A DNA stretch of 6,040 nt, taken from NCBI GenBank assembly GCA_913060845.1, contig CAJXVF010000166.1, positions 1 through 6,040 on the forward strand, given 5' to 3'. The position numbers and the translations under genes are program-made. The DNA comes from an uncultured Alphaproteobacteria bacterium (GTDB lineage Bacteria > Pseudomonadota > Alphaproteobacteria > Bin95). Each line of letters begins with the position of its first letter. Position 1 is the first letter of the stretch. Shown here piece by piece: positions 5,987 through 6,040 of this stretch. Under the pieces are notes generated by a model that had not been told where the DNA came from, made no database searches, and saw nothing but the letters and a program-made list of their open reading frames with translations.

Positions 5987-6040
5987 CTAGAGCGCCGTCC
6001 ATTTAATCTGCAACATATCCAGCAGCCTTAAAGAAGTTGT
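5987..6040 (-). pseudogene. Possible out-of-frame N-terminal part of the DUF389 gene
   Basis: On the minus strand from the window edge one frame reads TTSLRLLDMLQIKWTAL and then TAG (5987-5989). Placed before the neighbouring-frame residues SSSEGWRITVSRV, it gives a continuous sequence that looks like the N-terminal soluble domain of TIGR00341 proteins, where an LLD-LQ helix precedes GWRI-V-VE-LP. A one-base difference between about 5986 and 6000 would join the two frames. The gene would then run off the right edge. Evidence is from pattern only. Confidence 0.45.

Noticed and set aside
6003..6040. C-terminus of a separate minus-strand gene reading NFFKAAGYVAD then stop
   Set aside because: It is possible, but only 11 residues are visible and match nothing I recognise. 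The DUF389 N-terminal reading of the same bases fits its neighbour better.

Overview
The window reads as a piece of an alphaproteobacterial chromosome, probably the left end of a draft or metagenome contig. The protein styles (LeuD, CobC, amino-acid dehydrogenase), the GC-rich codon use of the right-hand genes and the tight gene packing support that class. I cannot name a genus. The first 43 bases are not biological: they are a retained Illumina Nextera i5 adapter (tail of P5, an 8-base index, then the transposase adapter with its mosaic end). Native sequence starts at about base 44.

Left part (44-1204) is accessory DNA and scar tissue. It holds a CIA30-domain protein gene, the first part of an IS3-family transposase OrfA cut by a stop codon and followed by what looks like a second IS end, and a 53-residue C-terminal remnant of a tyrosine recombinase. 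The remnant lies on the minus strand, 108 bp downstream of a minus-strand tRNA-Gly(CCC) gene, with tandem GTACC repeats between them. The simplest reading is a decayed genomic island or prophage that had integrated at the tRNA-Gly gene, with most of its integrase since deleted.

Right part (1442-5952) is ordinary dense bacterial coding sequence. A radical SAM protein with a CX3CX2C cluster motif and a cysteine-rich C-terminus is followed after 75 bp by an apparent three-gene operon: leuD (isopropylmalate dehydratase-type small subunit), a CobC/CobD-type PLP-dependent L-threonine-phosphate decarboxylase, and a Leu/Glu/Phe/Val dehydrogenase. The three overlap (8 nt, then ATGA), which suggests translational coupling, but they belong to three different textbook pathways and leuC is not adjacent. 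A convergent DUF389-type (TIGR00341-like) membrane protein gene ends on the same CTAG as the dehydrogenase. Its N-terminal part seems to continue out of frame to the right edge, suggesting a frameshift or sequence error near base 5990.

I saw no CRISPR array, toxin-antitoxin pair, phage structural gene or recognisable new defence system. The points most worth follow-up are the island scar at tRNA-Gly, the uncharacterised radical SAM protein, the mixed operon and the apparent DUF389 frameshift.
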